Shown: positions 24,927 through 34,020, counted from the first letter of the stretch. The stretch is 64,000 bases of DNA from Priestia aryabhattai (GCF_023715685.1 NZ_JAMBOQ010000003.1:1011174-1075173), one strand, 5' to 3'. Numbers and translations: made by a program. Notes: generated by a model not told the origin, from the letters alone.

Positions 24927-24964
24927 AAAAAGCTGCCTCGGAGCGTCAGAAGAGGCAGCTTTTT
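24927..24964. terminator. Terminator downstream of the fabH remnant
   Basis: Perfect 13-base stem AAAAAGCTGCCTC with its complement; T-runs on both strands. Confidence 0.85.
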
Positions 24965-24990
24965 ATAAATTCTTACTACTTTGCTAAATC

Positions 24991-25962
24991 TCATATAATA
25001 ATATGCCCTGCGTGAGTAAGGCCTCCTCCGAATCCGTAAAGTAAGAGGATATCTCCATTGATTAACTTTCCATCATTTATCCCTATTTGTAATGCTAATG
25101 GAATCGAAACAGATGAGGTATTTCCCATATACTCGACACTAGTTAACGTTTTATCTAACGAAAAGTCTGCTCTTTCACATATGGATTCAATCATTCGTAA
25201 ATTGGCACTGTGTGGAACAAACCAATCTATTTCATCTTTTTGCAAATTAGCTTCATGTAGTAATTCAGTTATACCTAAGGGGATTGTGCGAGCTGCCCAC
25301 TTATACACTTCTCTTCCGTTTTGAACCATCTTGCCACTAGAACTTAAAGGTTGTCCATGCATAGTAGTAGATAAATTCGTACGGTATACAGGTTTACCTC
25401 CTTTTCCGTTTGCCCCAATGTGAGTAGCTATAAAGCTTGGATGTTCTTTGTCTTTTTCCACTAAAACAGCCGCAGCTCCATCCCCAAATAAGGCACAAGT
25501 AGTACGATCTGTATAATCTGTAACCTTTGATAAAGTCTCTGCTGTAACGACTAAAACTTTCTGATGAAGTCCCGATGTAATAAACCCGTTTGCCATATGT
25601 AATCCATATGTAAAGCCAGCACAAGTAGCGTTGAAGTCTAGAGCACCTGTTTGAGGAATATCGAAATAGTCTTGTATCTGACTGGCTACACTTGGAAACG
25701 CATAGTTAGGTGTTGTTGTTGAAACAACAATACACTCTACATCACTCAACTCTTTCTGATATTGCTCCACTAAGTTTTCAATTGCTTTGATCGCTAAGTT
25801 AGAAGAATATTCGTTTTCATCAGCAATTCTTCTTTCCCTCATGCCCGTTCGCTGCACAATCCATTCATCATTTGTATCAACGATTCTTTCTCAATCATCA
25901 TTAGTAAGCCTTTTTTCTGGTACGTATGTGCCTATTGCTGTAATATGTGCAGTTGAATTCAT
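24991..25962 (-). pseudogene. fabH: Beta-ketoacyl-ACP synthase III with stop at codon 24
   Basis: The 324-codon minus-strand frame from ATG 25962 encodes a KAS III of normal size. It contains NSTAHITAIGTYVPEKRLTN, then TGA at 25893-25891 where Leu or a similar residue is expected, then ERIVDTNDEWIVQRTGMRERRI. The rest is intact: Cys114 in NATCAGFTYG, the His of WFVPHSANLRMI and the Asn of YMGNTSSVSIPLAL. A 288-residue product from GTG 25857 would lack the first strand and part of the dimer core and has no good ribosome binding site. It is probably a recent nonsense-mutated paralogue, or a sequencing error. Confidence 0.8.
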
Positions 25963-26159
25963 TATATTCACCCTTCTTTAACACTAAGATATATAAATTG
26001 ATATTAGTACTAGATACCAATAATGTAAATGATTTCATATGAAAATATTGTAAAATCACCTTTTGAAATTCCCTTGATGACATTTATGTATTCTAATTTA
26101 GGTATGGATTCTTTAATATTTACTTATGTAATAAAATAGAATTAAAAAAGGGGAAAAAT

Positions 26160-26513
26160 ATACTTATTACTAGTGGTGGATGTATAGAAAAATGGGACGA
26201 GGTTAGGGGACACACTAATTTAGCTAAAGGTAAAATAGGAAAAATGATCGCAGAGGAAGTATTAGCACAAGGAGCAACAGTTACATATTTACACGGTTAT
26301 TTTGCAGAAAAGCCCTCTGGTAAGGATTCAAGGAATTTAAAGTTAGAAAGCTTTGAAGGGATATTAGATCTCCAAGAAAAGATGAAAGCCATTATCTTAA
26401 ATAAAAAAATAGATGTCGTCATTATGACTGCCGCAGGATCAGATTGGATAGTGGACAAGATGTTGGATCAAGATGGAAACTTTATTTCCCAGAATGGAGA
26501 AGTATTACGTTAA
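26160..26513 (+). pseudogene. CoaB/DFP-like flavoprotein fragment
   Basis: The frame gives ILITSGGCIEKWDEVRGHTNLAKGKIGKMIAEEVL..., the nucleotide-binding start of phosphopantothenate-cysteine ligase-like proteins, and DVVIMTAAGSDWIVDK (the AAxxD strand). There is no ATG, GTG or TTG at the proper place; AAAAAGGGG precedes ATA 26160. The C-terminal half (normally another 80-100 residues) is missing, and the frame runs into the convergent SDR gene. Both a lost start and a truncated end point to a remnant. Confidence 0.65.
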
Positions 26514-27374
26514 ATACTCTAACAATAATTCTTTTGTATTATTCCATAAAAGTTGTTGCATAAAAATATCTTCTCCAGGATATATCGGATCAACCTTTGC
26601 TCCTGTTCCAACATTAAAGTATCCTCCTGTGACTCTTTCGTATTCGGGATCAAATGCTAAACGAATAATGATATCAGCCCCTCTTTTTGGATTACCGATA
26701 TTAATTAACTTAAAAAACTTCCCTAATAAAGTAGATAGATGCAGATCTCTGCCAAGTCCAGTATTATTAAAACCAGGATTAATAGCATTGGTAATGACCT
26801 TGGTACCAGAAAACTGCCGTGCTAGTTCACCAGTAAACATAATATTTAGAAGTTTTGTTTTCCCATAAATTTCAGATGATCCCCTTACTGTAAATGGAGA
26901 TATGTCCGTCAAATCATATGGTAACTTCAAATCTCTATGATTTCGGGAGGCTTCTGAAGCAACATTAATAATTTTGCCATTCTCTGCTTTTACTAGAGAA
27001 TCTTTTAACGTATTTGTAAGTAGCCAAGGTGCTAGATAGTTTACCGCAATCATTTCAGAAAATCCTTCAGAGGTAACGCACTGCTCGAACCTATGGAGTC
27101 CAGCATTGTGAATGAGTATATCGATTTTTGAATAATTCTGTTTTATCTCCAGACCCATACGGCGTACATCTTTCATTATCGATAAATCACCAAAATAGAA
27201 GTTAACGTCCGTCTCTGGCGAAGCTTCTTTAATTAATTTTTCAGTTGCTTTAGCTCGCTCTTTGTTACGGGCAGTCAACACTAAATGTGCTCTACGTTTT
27301 GCCATTTCAATTGCGGCAATCTGACCGATACCACTGGTAGCCCCAGTCATTACAATTAATGGACACTTAGACAT
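26505..27374 (-). CDS. SDR oxidoreductase, retinol dehydrogenase-like
   Basis: 289 residues. MTGATSGIGQIAAIEMAKR holds the TGxxxGIG motif at residues 10-17, HNAGLH the NAG motif, NVASEASRN the catalytic serine and YGKTKLLNIMF the Tyr-Lys pair. This longer form with an ARNxER NADP-selective loop resembles retinol-dehydrogenase or C-13 ketoreductase-type SDRs. ATG follows AAGGAGAATAG. It is divergent from a MarR gene with two operator copies between, so it is probably the target of that regulator. Confidence 0.85.
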   Translation of the reverse strand: MSKCPLIVMTGATSGIGQIAAIEMAKRRAHLVLTARNKERAKATEKLIKEASPETDVNFYFGDLSIMKDVRRMGLEIKQNYSKIDILIHNAGLHRFEQCVTSEGFSEMIAVNYLAPWLLTNTLKDSLVKAENGKIINVASEASRNHRDLKLPYDLTDISPFTVRGSSEIYGKTKLLNIMFTGELARQFSGTKVITNAINPGFNNTGLGRDLHLSTLLGKFFKLINIGNPKRGADIIIRLAFDPEYERVTGGYFNVGTGAKVDPIYPGEDIFMQQLLWNNTKELLLEYLT

Positions 27375-27424
27375 GATCTATTCTCCTTTTATTAACTTGA
27401 CATAGTATAAGCAACCTAATATAT

Positions 27425-27470
27425 TTGACATATATCAACTATATTAAGTTACTTGTTTGATATATGTCAA
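27425..27470. promoter_or_regulatory. Paired operators between SDR and MarR genes
   Basis: TTGACATATATCAA (27425-27438) and its exact reverse complement TTGATATATGTCAA (27457-27470) are 32 bases apart, three helical turns. They overlap the probable divergent promoters. Likely binding sites for the adjacent MarR protein. Confidence 0.7.
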
Positions 27471-27497
27471 CTATTTTCGTGTTAAGAAGGAGAAACA

Positions 27498-27950
27498 ATG
27501 GATATTAATAATTTTGACTTAAGAGAAAATCTGAAGTTAGCTCTTGGTGAACAGCTCAATGCATTAATTAGCGAAGCACATGCACTTAACGTCAAAACTG
27601 CATCTGCATTTGATGAAACTATGCATGCAGCAGCCTTTGTGGTGGTTCGTTGGTTATATTCTCATGGTCCTACTAATGCCACGAATTTAGCTGAATCAAC
27701 TGCTATGGACCGCAGCTCTATCAGTAGACTTATTAGGCAATTGAGAAATCAAGGATATGTAAAGAGCGAAAGAGATTCTAAAGACCGTCGAGGAGTACTA
27801 TTATCCTTAACTGAACTAGGTCATGAAAAAACCATAAAAGCACTAAAAGAAAAAGAATCGATTTTTTACGAACGTATTTCACGTTTAACTGATACAGAAT
27901 TAAAAGCATATATTGAAATGCTAAAAAAACTAACGATACAAAGCCCATAA
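27498..27950 (+). CDS. MarR-family regulator
   Basis: 150 residues. The winged helix is NATNLAESTAMDRSSISRLIRQLRNQGYV and the wing is SERDSKDRRGVLLSLTELG with the DxRR pair. No cysteine is present, so a thiol switch is not expected. It is divergent from the SDR at 26505 and the two share the TTGACATATATCAA operators, the usual arrangement of a MarR regulator with its target enzyme. Confidence 0.88.
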   Translation: MDINNFDLRENLKLALGEQLNALISEAHALNVKTASAFDETMHAAAFVVVRWLYSHGPTNATNLAESTAMDRSSISRLIRQLRNQGYVKSERDSKDRRGVLLSLTELGHEKTIKALKEKESIFYERISRLTDTELKAYIEMLKKLTIQSP

Positions 27951-27972
27951 GAGTTCCTTTTTTGATGGGATG

Positions 27973-28013
27973 CTGGAATAAACATTATGTTAACTAAACA
28001 TGTATAGCATATA
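27973..28013 (+). repeat. Dispersed boundary motif, long copy
   Basis: CTGGAATAAAC, ATTATGTTAACTAAAC, then ATGTATAGCATATA. Closest to the copies at 35081 and 47261. It lies 22 bases after the MarR stop. Confidence 0.6.
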
Positions 28014-28027
28014 CAGGTTAAAAACAG

Positions 28028-28064
28028 AAAAAACTACTGGAACGGAGGGAACCAGTAGTTTTTT
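28028..28064. terminator. Terminator between convergent genes
   Basis: Perfect 13-base stem AAAAAACTACTGG with its complement, good T-run in both directions. Confidence 0.85.
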
Positions 28065-28163
28065 CGCTGTTGATTAATTGGGTTTTATGAGATGATGCCC
28101 CGTTTCTTCTTGAGTAGTTCGCTCAAATAGTTGGACGTTATTCAAAATGGACAATTTATTTAA

Positions 28164-29075
28164 TTAACGTTCAATTGCTGGAGATTCTGTTTTCTTTTCT
28201 TTTCTAGTACTCTTAAGATTGTACGTATTCATAAAGATACCAACGCATATCAAAAATGATCCAACAACAATACTAATTGTTATATTTTCCTCGAGCTGCA
28301 GCCATCCAAATACAATACCTAATATGGGAACAAACATTAATGCCATCGAGGCTTTCGAAGCATTTATTTTTTTAAGTACCCAAAACCACACTACGAATGT
28401 AAAGGCAGTGGAAAACAAACCATTAAACAATAATGATAAAAGTGCTTTATTAGACCATTCGATTGAATAACTTGGTTCTAATATTAAAGAGAGAATGAAT
28501 AAGAATAATGCTCCTATAATAAGTTGCCAAGCATTCATATGAATAACATCTATGTTTTTAAATCTAATTTTGCTAAAAACATTAGCTAATCCCCAACTAA
28601 GGGCTGAAAGTAAAATTAATAATTCTCCGAATATCACTTTTGTATCAGGATTAGTAATTTCTAGTCCTAAAATAAATAAAAGACCTAGTAGGCCAAAAAT
28701 CAATCCAACCATTTTATAAATATTAATTTTCTCATCTAGTTTGAAGTGACTAATGATTGTGACAAATATAGGCATTGTATATACTAAAACAGACGTTTTT
28801 CCTGAATCTACAAATTGCATACCATAAGTAAGAATAGCCATATATCCTAATGACATTAACAAACTCATGATGAGATAGCTTTTAAAATTTTCTTTGTCTA
28901 CAAAGAGTCTCTTTCTTTGAATGATTAAAATGATAAATAAAGGAATTGCCCCTATTAATAAACGTAAAGATGAAAATAAAAACGGGGGGATGTCACTAAT
29001 TGCTATTTTCATTGTAACCCATGTATATCCCCAAATAAGAGTAACAGAGATTATTCCCGAAAAAACTTTAAACAT
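28164..29075 (-). CDS. EamA/DMT-family transporter
   Basis: 303 residues with ten predicted membrane helices in two EamA repeats (about residues 5-135 and 150-290). The repeat signatures are LIWGYTWVTMKIAI, PLLFILGLEI and, in the second half, LFNGLFSTAFTFVVWFWVLKKINAS with GWLQLEENI. Such proteins export amino acids, metabolites or drugs. ATG follows GGAGAACAT. It is divergent from a LysR regulator with a palindrome TATGTAATTACATA between them, so LysR control is likely. Confidence 0.85.
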   Translation of the reverse strand: MFKVFSGIISVTLIWGYTWVTMKIAISDIPPFLFSSLRLLIGAIPLFIILIIQRKRLFVDKENFKSYLIMSLLMSLGYMAILTYGMQFVDSGKTSVLVYTMPIFVTIISHFKLDEKINIYKMVGLIFGLLGLLFILGLEITNPDTKVIFGELLILLSALSWGLANVFSKIRFKNIDVIHMNAWQLIIGALFLFILSLILEPSYSIEWSNKALLSLLFNGLFSTAFTFVVWFWVLKKINASKASMALMFVPILGIVFGWLQLEENITISIVVGSFLICVGIFMNTYNLKSTRKEKKTESPAIER

Positions 29076-29096
29076 AATATGTTCTCCTTTCTTTTA

Positions 29097-29110
29097 TATG
29101 TAATTACATA
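29097..29110. promoter_or_regulatory. Palindrome between EamA and LysR genes
   Basis: TATGTAATTACATA, a perfect 14-base palindrome in the 91-base divergent spacer, plausible LysR-type site. Confidence 0.5.
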
Positions 29111-29166
29111 GTATGGTACAATTTCATATAACTCTAATACATTATTTTTAATAAGGTGATAACTAA

Positions 29167-30051
29167 ATGGTTATGAACATGAACAATCTAGAATTATTTA
29201 TGAAAGTCGCAGAAAAAATGAGTATTACAGAAGCTTCTAAAGAACTATTTATTTCACAACCAGCAGTAAGTAAAGCAGTAAAGAGTTTAGAAACAGACTT
29301 AAATGTCAAATTATTTATCAGGGATAAAAAAAATGGATTAATGCTTACTGAAATAGGAAAAGAAATTTTGGTATTGGCTAGACAAATGAAAGGTATCGAG
29401 AACAAAATATATCAAGTCGCTAATCAAGAAAATAAACTTCTTAGTGGGAAAGTTAAAGTGGGTTCTTTTCCTGCTGCATCAACAACTATTTTACCTAAGA
29501 CTCTTGCATTATTTAGGGAAAAATATCCACTTGTAAATATAGAATTAATAGAAGGGACTTCCAATCAAATTAAAAAATGGGTTGAGGATCGAACTGTTGA
29601 TATGGGGATAGTTGCATCTCCTTTTGAACCATATGAATATAAAATACTAAATAAAGATCATATGCTGGCAATAATTCCTGATAACCATAGCTTAAGTCAA
29701 GAAAAAAGTGTTAATTTGAAAAAACATCAAGATGATATCATCTTTTGTAAAGGAGGACACGAGCTTGCTATTTCAAAAACATTTGAAACAAATAATATTA
29801 AGTTTAAAGAAAGCCTGACAGTTCAAAGTGCTGAAACCTTGATTAGTATGGTCAAAAACAATTTAGGTATAGGAATTATTTCGAATTTCACGCTCTCTTC
29901 GGTGTCTCATAATTTAATCATAAAAGATATTAGTCCAAAAATAACTCGCCATATTGGTATAATTACACATGCTTTTAATGAAGTAACGCCTGCAACCAAA
30001 GAATTTATTGAAATTATGCTCTCTTCCTATAAGAGTGATCATGTAAACTAA
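29167..30051 (+). CDS. LysR-family regulator
   Basis: 294 residues, standard size. The N-terminal HTH is NNLELFMKVAEKMSITEASKELFISQPAVSKAVKSLETDLNVKLF. The two-lobed effector domain starts near residue 92 (GKVKVGSFPAASTTILPKTLALFREKYP). AAGGTGATAAC precedes ATG 29167; in-frame ATGs at 29173 and 29179 are possible alternatives. Divergent from the EamA transporter, which it probably controls. Confidence 0.88.
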   Translation: MVMNMNNLELFMKVAEKMSITEASKELFISQPAVSKAVKSLETDLNVKLFIRDKKNGLMLTEIGKEILVLARQMKGIENKIYQVANQENKLLSGKVKVGSFPAASTTILPKTLALFREKYPLVNIELIEGTSNQIKKWVEDRTVDMGIVASPFEPYEYKILNKDHMLAIIPDNHSLSQEKSVNLKKHQDDIIFCKGGHELAISKTFETNNIKFKESLTVQSAETLISMVKNNLGIGIISNFTLSSVSHNLIIKDISPKITRHIGIITHAFNEVTPATKEFIEIMLSSYKSDHVN

Positions 30052-30132
30052 CTTTTTATAAAATATACATTTTCTTACTCAACTAATAAGACAATTTGTT
30101 ATAGTAAGTTTATAAAATTAGGGGGGAAAGAG

Positions 30133-30564
30133 ATGGGTATCAAATTAGCATCTAAAAATGACCTTCAATGGGTAAATGAGCAGTACTCAACAATAGGGTT
30201 TGTTCCAAGTAATCTGGAGCGAGATAAAGTAGCAATTGTAACATATAAAGGTAAATACGCAGGTGTAGGACGTATAGTTAAAATTGATGAGAATAATATA
30301 GAAATAGGTGGTATTTACATCTTACCAGATTTTCGAGGGCGAAATTTAGCTTATGAGCTAGTAACTTTTTTAGTCGAAGAAGCAAAGAGATTTAAAGAAC
30401 CCAATGTTTATTGCATTCCTTTTGCTGAGCTTCAACATTTCTATAAGAAATGTGGTTTTAAAGAAACTAACTTACAAAATGATAATATAGATGACGTAAT
30501 ACGCTCAAAGTATAAATGGTGCCTGAATGAATATAAAAAGAAAGTGTTATTACTTAAATTATAA
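30133..30564 (+). CDS. GNAT-family N-acetyltransferase
   Basis: 143 residues. Acetyl-CoA loop: GGIYILPDFRGRNLAYELVTFLVEEA (residues 56-81), followed by YCIPFAELQHFYKKCGFKET. ATG follows GGGGGGAAAGAG. Monocistronic, 81 bases after lysR, with its own terminator. Acceptor unknown. Confidence 0.82.
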   Translation: MGIKLASKNDLQWVNEQYSTIGFVPSNLERDKVAIVTYKGKYAGVGRIVKIDENNIEIGGIYILPDFRGRNLAYELVTFLVEEAKRFKEPNVYCIPFAELQHFYKKCGFKETNLQNDNIDDVIRSKYKWCLNEYKKKVLLLKL

Positions 30565-30603
30565 TACTTATTTTTCTGTTTCCATATACCTTACTTAAAT
30601 AAT

Positions 30604-30630
30604 AAAAAGCCTTTAATAAAGGGCTTTTTT
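30604..30630 (+). terminator. Terminator after the GNAT gene
   Basis: AAAAAGCCTTT/AAAGGGCTTTTTT stem and T-run. Confidence 0.8.
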
Positions 30631-30636
30631 GTTTAG

Positions 30637-30662
30637 TTCCGGAAAGAGACATTATGTAAACC
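30637..30662 (+). repeat. Dispersed boundary motif
   Basis: TTCCGGAAAGAGAC then ATTATGTAAACC. Upstream partner of the copy at 32252; the two enclose the GC-rich serine hydrolase gene. Confidence 0.55.
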
Positions 30663-30685
30663 TACATCTTGCATGTAGGTTTTTG
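30659..30685 (+). terminator. Small hairpin with T-run
   Basis: AACCTACAT/ATGTAGGTT with a 5-base loop followed by TTTT. The sequence from 30686 to 30938 has no gene; two GAACAGT-TATAT direct repeats (near 30780 and 30810) could be part of a promoter. Confidence 0.6.
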
Positions 30686-30938
30686 ATTTTGTTAAAAAAT
30701 ATCGTTGATTTCTTTGGTAAAACAGCACAGGATTGTCAACCTTATTCAAGGGTTTTAGAGTTTTAACTCTTATTCATCGAACAGTCATATATTTAGGTAT
30801 AAAGCTCAATGAACAGTTATATTTATATGCGAAAAGAAATAGATTTGATAGAGTGACAAAGGGATTTCAAGCATGAATAACAACAGAAAATTTGTAGAAC
30901 ATATAGAGCTGATAAAAAAGTAAAGAGAGGGAAACCAA

Positions 30939-32183
30939 ATGAAAAAGAATGCAATGGGACAAGGCAACAGTAGATTCTCCGAAACAGGGCTGCGCAGACT
31001 GCGCGATGTGTTGACACGGCATGTTGAGTCCGGAAAGATTCCTGGACTTGTCGCCCTAGTTAGTCGGTACGGCGAGACACATGTCGAAGCGATCGGCACC
31101 ATGTGCCATGAAGGTGGCTCACCGATGCGTCGGGACACGATTTTCCGGATGGCCTCGACATCCAAGCCAATTTCGGTCGCGGCGGCGATGATCCTGCTCG
31201 ACGAGTGCAGGATGCGGTTGGATGACCTGGTAGAGACTTGGTTGCCGGAACTAGCTGACCGGCGGGTGTTGAAGCGAATCGATGGACCTCTGGACGATAC
31301 CGTACCGGCACGGCGACCGATCACCGTACGGGACATTCTGACCTCGACTTTCGGGCTTGGCATGGATAGGACGTTGTTGGGCACTCCAATCATGGGCGCA
31401 ATCTTCGAACAGGGGCTCACGCCCGATTTACCGGAGCCAATGCCTGAGCCAGATGAGTGGATGCGCCGTCTTGGCATGCTTCCGTTGACGCACCATCCCG
31501 GAGAGCGCTGGCAGTATCACATTAGCAATGATCTACTCGGTGTACTCGTCGCTAGGGTCACGGGTCAGTCGTTTGAGACGTTTCTGAGAGAACGTATCTT
31601 TGAACCCCTAGGCATGAAGGACACCGGTTTCTACGTGTCTGCTAACAGAATCGACCGGCTTCCGCCCCTCTACGCCCCAAATCCACAGACTGGAGAGTTC
31701 ATTGTGTGGGACGAAGCTAAGGGAGGACGCTACAACCAACCTCCGGCATTCCAAGGCGGCGGCGGTGGACTGGTTTCAACCGTCGATGACTATCACGCGT
31801 ACTTCCAAATGCTGCTGAATCACGGGATGCATGGGAGCAAACGGATCCTGTCCCGACCTGCCGTCGAGCTTATGACTACCAACCGCCTCACGCCCGAGCA
31901 GCAAGCCTTCCGAAACGCCATGGCTACCAACAACGTTCATGTGTCATTCGGGCAAGGGCAGCACGGCGGCTGGGGTATGGGAATGGCGGTGCGCACCTAC
32001 CGCGGCGACTATGCGCCCATCGGCCAATTTGGCTGGGACGGAGGAAGTGGCACTTCTACCTACGCCGACCCGAACAACCAGCTCACCGGAATCCTGCTCA
32101 CCCAAGTTGGGATGTCCACTGCGGATTCCGTGCGGGTTATCCATGACTTCTGGACAATGGCCTACCAAGCAATCGAAGACTGA
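30939..32183 (+). CDS. Serine hydrolase of the class C beta-lactamase family, GC-rich
   Basis: 414 residues with the Ser-x-x-Lys motif at Ser73-Lys76 (MASTSKPISV), WQYHISNDLLGVLV in the position of the Tyr motif, RIFEPLGMKDTGFYV and QGGGGGLVSTVDDYHAY, typical of EstB-type esterases and class C-like peptidases. The absence of a signal peptide argues for a cytoplasmic esterase more than a secreted beta-lactamase. The coding sequence is conspicuously GC-rich, with many GCC, CGG and GGC codons unlike its neighbours, and GC-content falls abruptly at both ends. The ribosome binding site and promoter region are AT-rich and local in style. It was very probably acquired from a high-GC donor. Confidence 0.85.
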   Translation: MKKNAMGQGNSRFSETGLRRLRDVLTRHVESGKIPGLVALVSRYGETHVEAIGTMCHEGGSPMRRDTIFRMASTSKPISVAAAMILLDECRMRLDDLVETWLPELADRRVLKRIDGPLDDTVPARRPITVRDILTSTFGLGMDRTLLGTPIMGAIFEQGLTPDLPEPMPEPDEWMRRLGMLPLTHHPGERWQYHISNDLLGVLVARVTGQSFETFLRERIFEPLGMKDTGFYVSANRIDRLPPLYAPNPQTGEFIVWDEAKGGRYNQPPAFQGGGGGLVSTVDDYHAYFQMLLNHGMHGSKRILSRPAVELMTTNRLTPEQQAFRNAMATNNVHVSFGQGQHGGWGMGMAVRTYRGDYAPIGQFGWDGGSGTSTYADPNNQLTGILLTQVGMSTADSVRVIHDFWTMAYQAIED

Positions 32184-32207
32184 CATCGAGCCCGCGGTTC
32201 GTTTTTT

Positions 32208-32243
32208 AAAAAGGCCTCTACTAAAAAACAGAGGCCTTTTTTT
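32208..32243 (+). terminator. Terminator after the serine hydrolase
   Basis: Perfect 12-base stem AAAAAGGCCTCT and complement with a long T-run. Its AT-rich setting marks the return to local composition. Confidence 0.88.
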
Positions 32244-32251
32244 ATATTTAG

Positions 32252-32281
32252 ATTTCCGATAACATGTTTTATGTTAACTAG
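32252..32281 (+). repeat. Dispersed boundary motif
   Basis: TTTCCGATAACATG, TTTTATGTTAACTA. Very close to the copy at 36232, and paired with 30637 around the serine hydrolase. Confidence 0.65.
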
Positions 32282-32429
32282 CTCCCTCTATAAATTGAGT
32301 AATATCAAGGATTTATAGGGGGAATATAAAATATAAAAAAATTTTTTATGTCTATTCCGAACCTTATATTCTCATTTTTATAAGAAACTGGTACTAAGGG
32401 GAATAGCTTCGCTATTCTTTTTCCATTAT

Positions 32430-34020
32430 TTTTAAAAAAAGATGGAGACATACATATGGTCGCACAATGGATCTCTATATGTCTCATAGCGATGAAACCT
32501 CCCATGTCTCTCAGCGTCTTAGCGCCTACATTCCTTCGTTCAATCTGTCTATGAGATAGAGTTTGGTAATGCTAGTTTGCAAGGTCGAATGCCTGAAAGA
32601 ATGCTTTATCCCAAATACTCCGTGCTTCATTTTTAATGGACAAAGGTTAAGCTCCTAAAGCTAAAGAAAGATGGGGAATATCTTGTATCATTCGCTTTTC
32701 ATCAAACGGACATTGTTTTTGACCTACAGTATGTAGAACACGAACTAACTTCCCACAAAGTACAATAAGTGATTGCTTCTTACGTAAAGGGTTTTCTTGT
32801 CTGGTTGTGTAGTACTGATGCAGAGCCTTAAAGGCTCGATTATGTCGAACAAGGGGCATTACAGTCCGAAAGAGCAACGCCCTCAATTTAGCCCTTCCCC
32901 GTTTGGTAATTCGAGTCTGTCCTTTGTGCTTTCCTGAGCTAGATTCTCGCAAATTTAATCCCGCGTACTTAAGTATTTGGCGTGGATTCTCAAAGTTTTT
33001 AATATCACCTAACTCCGAATAAAGTTCAATCACCGTTACCATCCCAACGCCAGGTACAGTAAGCATTTCAGCAATACCCGGCAGGGTGAGCACAAGGTCT
33101 TCCAATTGTTTTTCTAATGCATGTAGTTCTTCTTTCAGCATCTTATATCGTTTGATATTTGTGGCTATTTCTCGTTGTGCCATCTGTAGTCCAACCGTTA
33201 ACCCTACTGAACGTCCAGCAGCCTCTTGAAGTCGCTGTATTCGTTTATGACTTGGGCGTTGTACGCCTCCGTAAGTGGACCATATTTCTGCCACCCTTTC
33301 GGGTGTTGTTTGATTAAGTTGAACTGGAAGAGGAATATGTTCTAGCGTGGCCAACGCCATCTTTCCACTCCAGTCTTTAAAAACGGTTAAAAACTCTGGA
33401 AAATACTTATCTAACCAATTGTGAATCCGTCCTTGTAGAGCTTGTAAATCACCTACAATTTGGTTTCTGATTGTAATTCCTGCCTTTACTTCTGCATCTT
33501 GATTCATTGGTAAGCGAGGATAAGAAAATCGACCATCTTTTATTAGCTGAGCGATAACTCTAGCATCCTTGATATCGTTTTTCGTTGGAGAGTTATCGTC
33601 GAGTTCTTTACTTCGCTTAACGTGCAGAGGATTAACGACTCCGAAGGAGACAAGTCTCTCCTTTAGTGTATAGGCTAGATTTAACCAGTAATGACCGGTA
33701 GGTTCCATACCAACTAGAACATCGGCTTTCTCATGTTTGTGTTGCATCTCTTCCAACCAGGCAAAGAACGCATCAAATCCTTCTTTTGTATTCGTGAAGG
33801 TTAGAGCTTTCCCAAGGATCTTTCCACGATCATCTTGCGCCCGGGCAACATGCTTAAATTTAGCAATATCTACCCCGACAATCAGTGTATGGGGTGTAAC
33901 TTGATTTAACTTTTCGTTTTGAGTACAATTCATAAGAGTCCTCCTTGAATGATGAATTGAAGTCATGGCCATGACCTTCTGCATCATATCAAGGGGACTT
34001 TTTTATTTCAAGACACCAAG
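32430..34020 (-). mobile_element. IS110-family insertion sequence, ends not defined
   Basis: Contains one transposase (32647-33933). The element ends cannot be fixed, because IS110 elements lack classical inverted repeats and target duplications. The 3' flank 32440-32646 is gene-free, less AT-rich than its surroundings and has GGAGACATACATA/TATGTCTCATAG-like repeats suggesting a structured non-coding end. Confidence 0.6.
32647..33933 (-). CDS. IS110-family transposase
   Basis: 428 residues from ATG 33933, which follows AAGGAGGACTCTT; the frame is open 18 codons further but without a better site. The N-terminal RuvC-like DEDD domain is visible: LIVGVDIAKFKHVA (Asp), VGMEPTGHYW (Glu) and KNDIKDARVIAQLI (paired Asp). 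The C-terminal Transposase_20 domain has TVPGVGMVTVIELYSELG and the serine-rich GLNLRESSSGKHKG with the expected catalytic Ser, then TKRGRAKLRALLF. Both domains look intact, so the element may be active. IS110 transposases are guided by an element-encoded bridge RNA. Confidence 0.9.
   Translation of the reverse strand: MNCTQNEKLNQVTPHTLIVGVDIAKFKHVARAQDDRGKILGKALTFTNTKEGFDAFFAWLEEMQHKHEKADVLVGMEPTGHYWLNLAYTLKERLVSFGVVNPLHVKRSKELDDNSPTKNDIKDARVIAQLIKDGRFSYPRLPMNQDAEVKAGITIRNQIVGDLQALQGRIHNWLDKYFPEFLTVFKDWSGKMALATLEHIPLPVQLNQTTPERVAEIWSTYGGVQRPSHKRIQRLQEAAGRSVGLTVGLQMAQREIATNIKRYKMLKEELHALEKQLEDLVLTLPGIAEMLTVPGVGMVTVIELYSELGDIKNFENPRQILKYAGLNLRESSSGKHKGQTRITKRGRAKLRALLFRTVMPLVRHNRAFKALHQYYTTRQENPLRKKQSLIVLCGKLVRVLHTVGQKQCPFDEKRMIQDIPHLSLALGA

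Noticed and set aside
30806..31477. Long minus-strand ORFs opposite the serine hydrolase
   Set aside because: They are a by-product of the high GC of the hydrolase gene, which removes stops on the other strand; the plus-strand protein has clear family motifs.
32305..32505. 66-codon minus-strand ORF beside the IS110 element
   Set aside because: No ribosome binding site and no family; it covers a hairpin (GAATAG...CTATTC) and the likely non-coding IS end.
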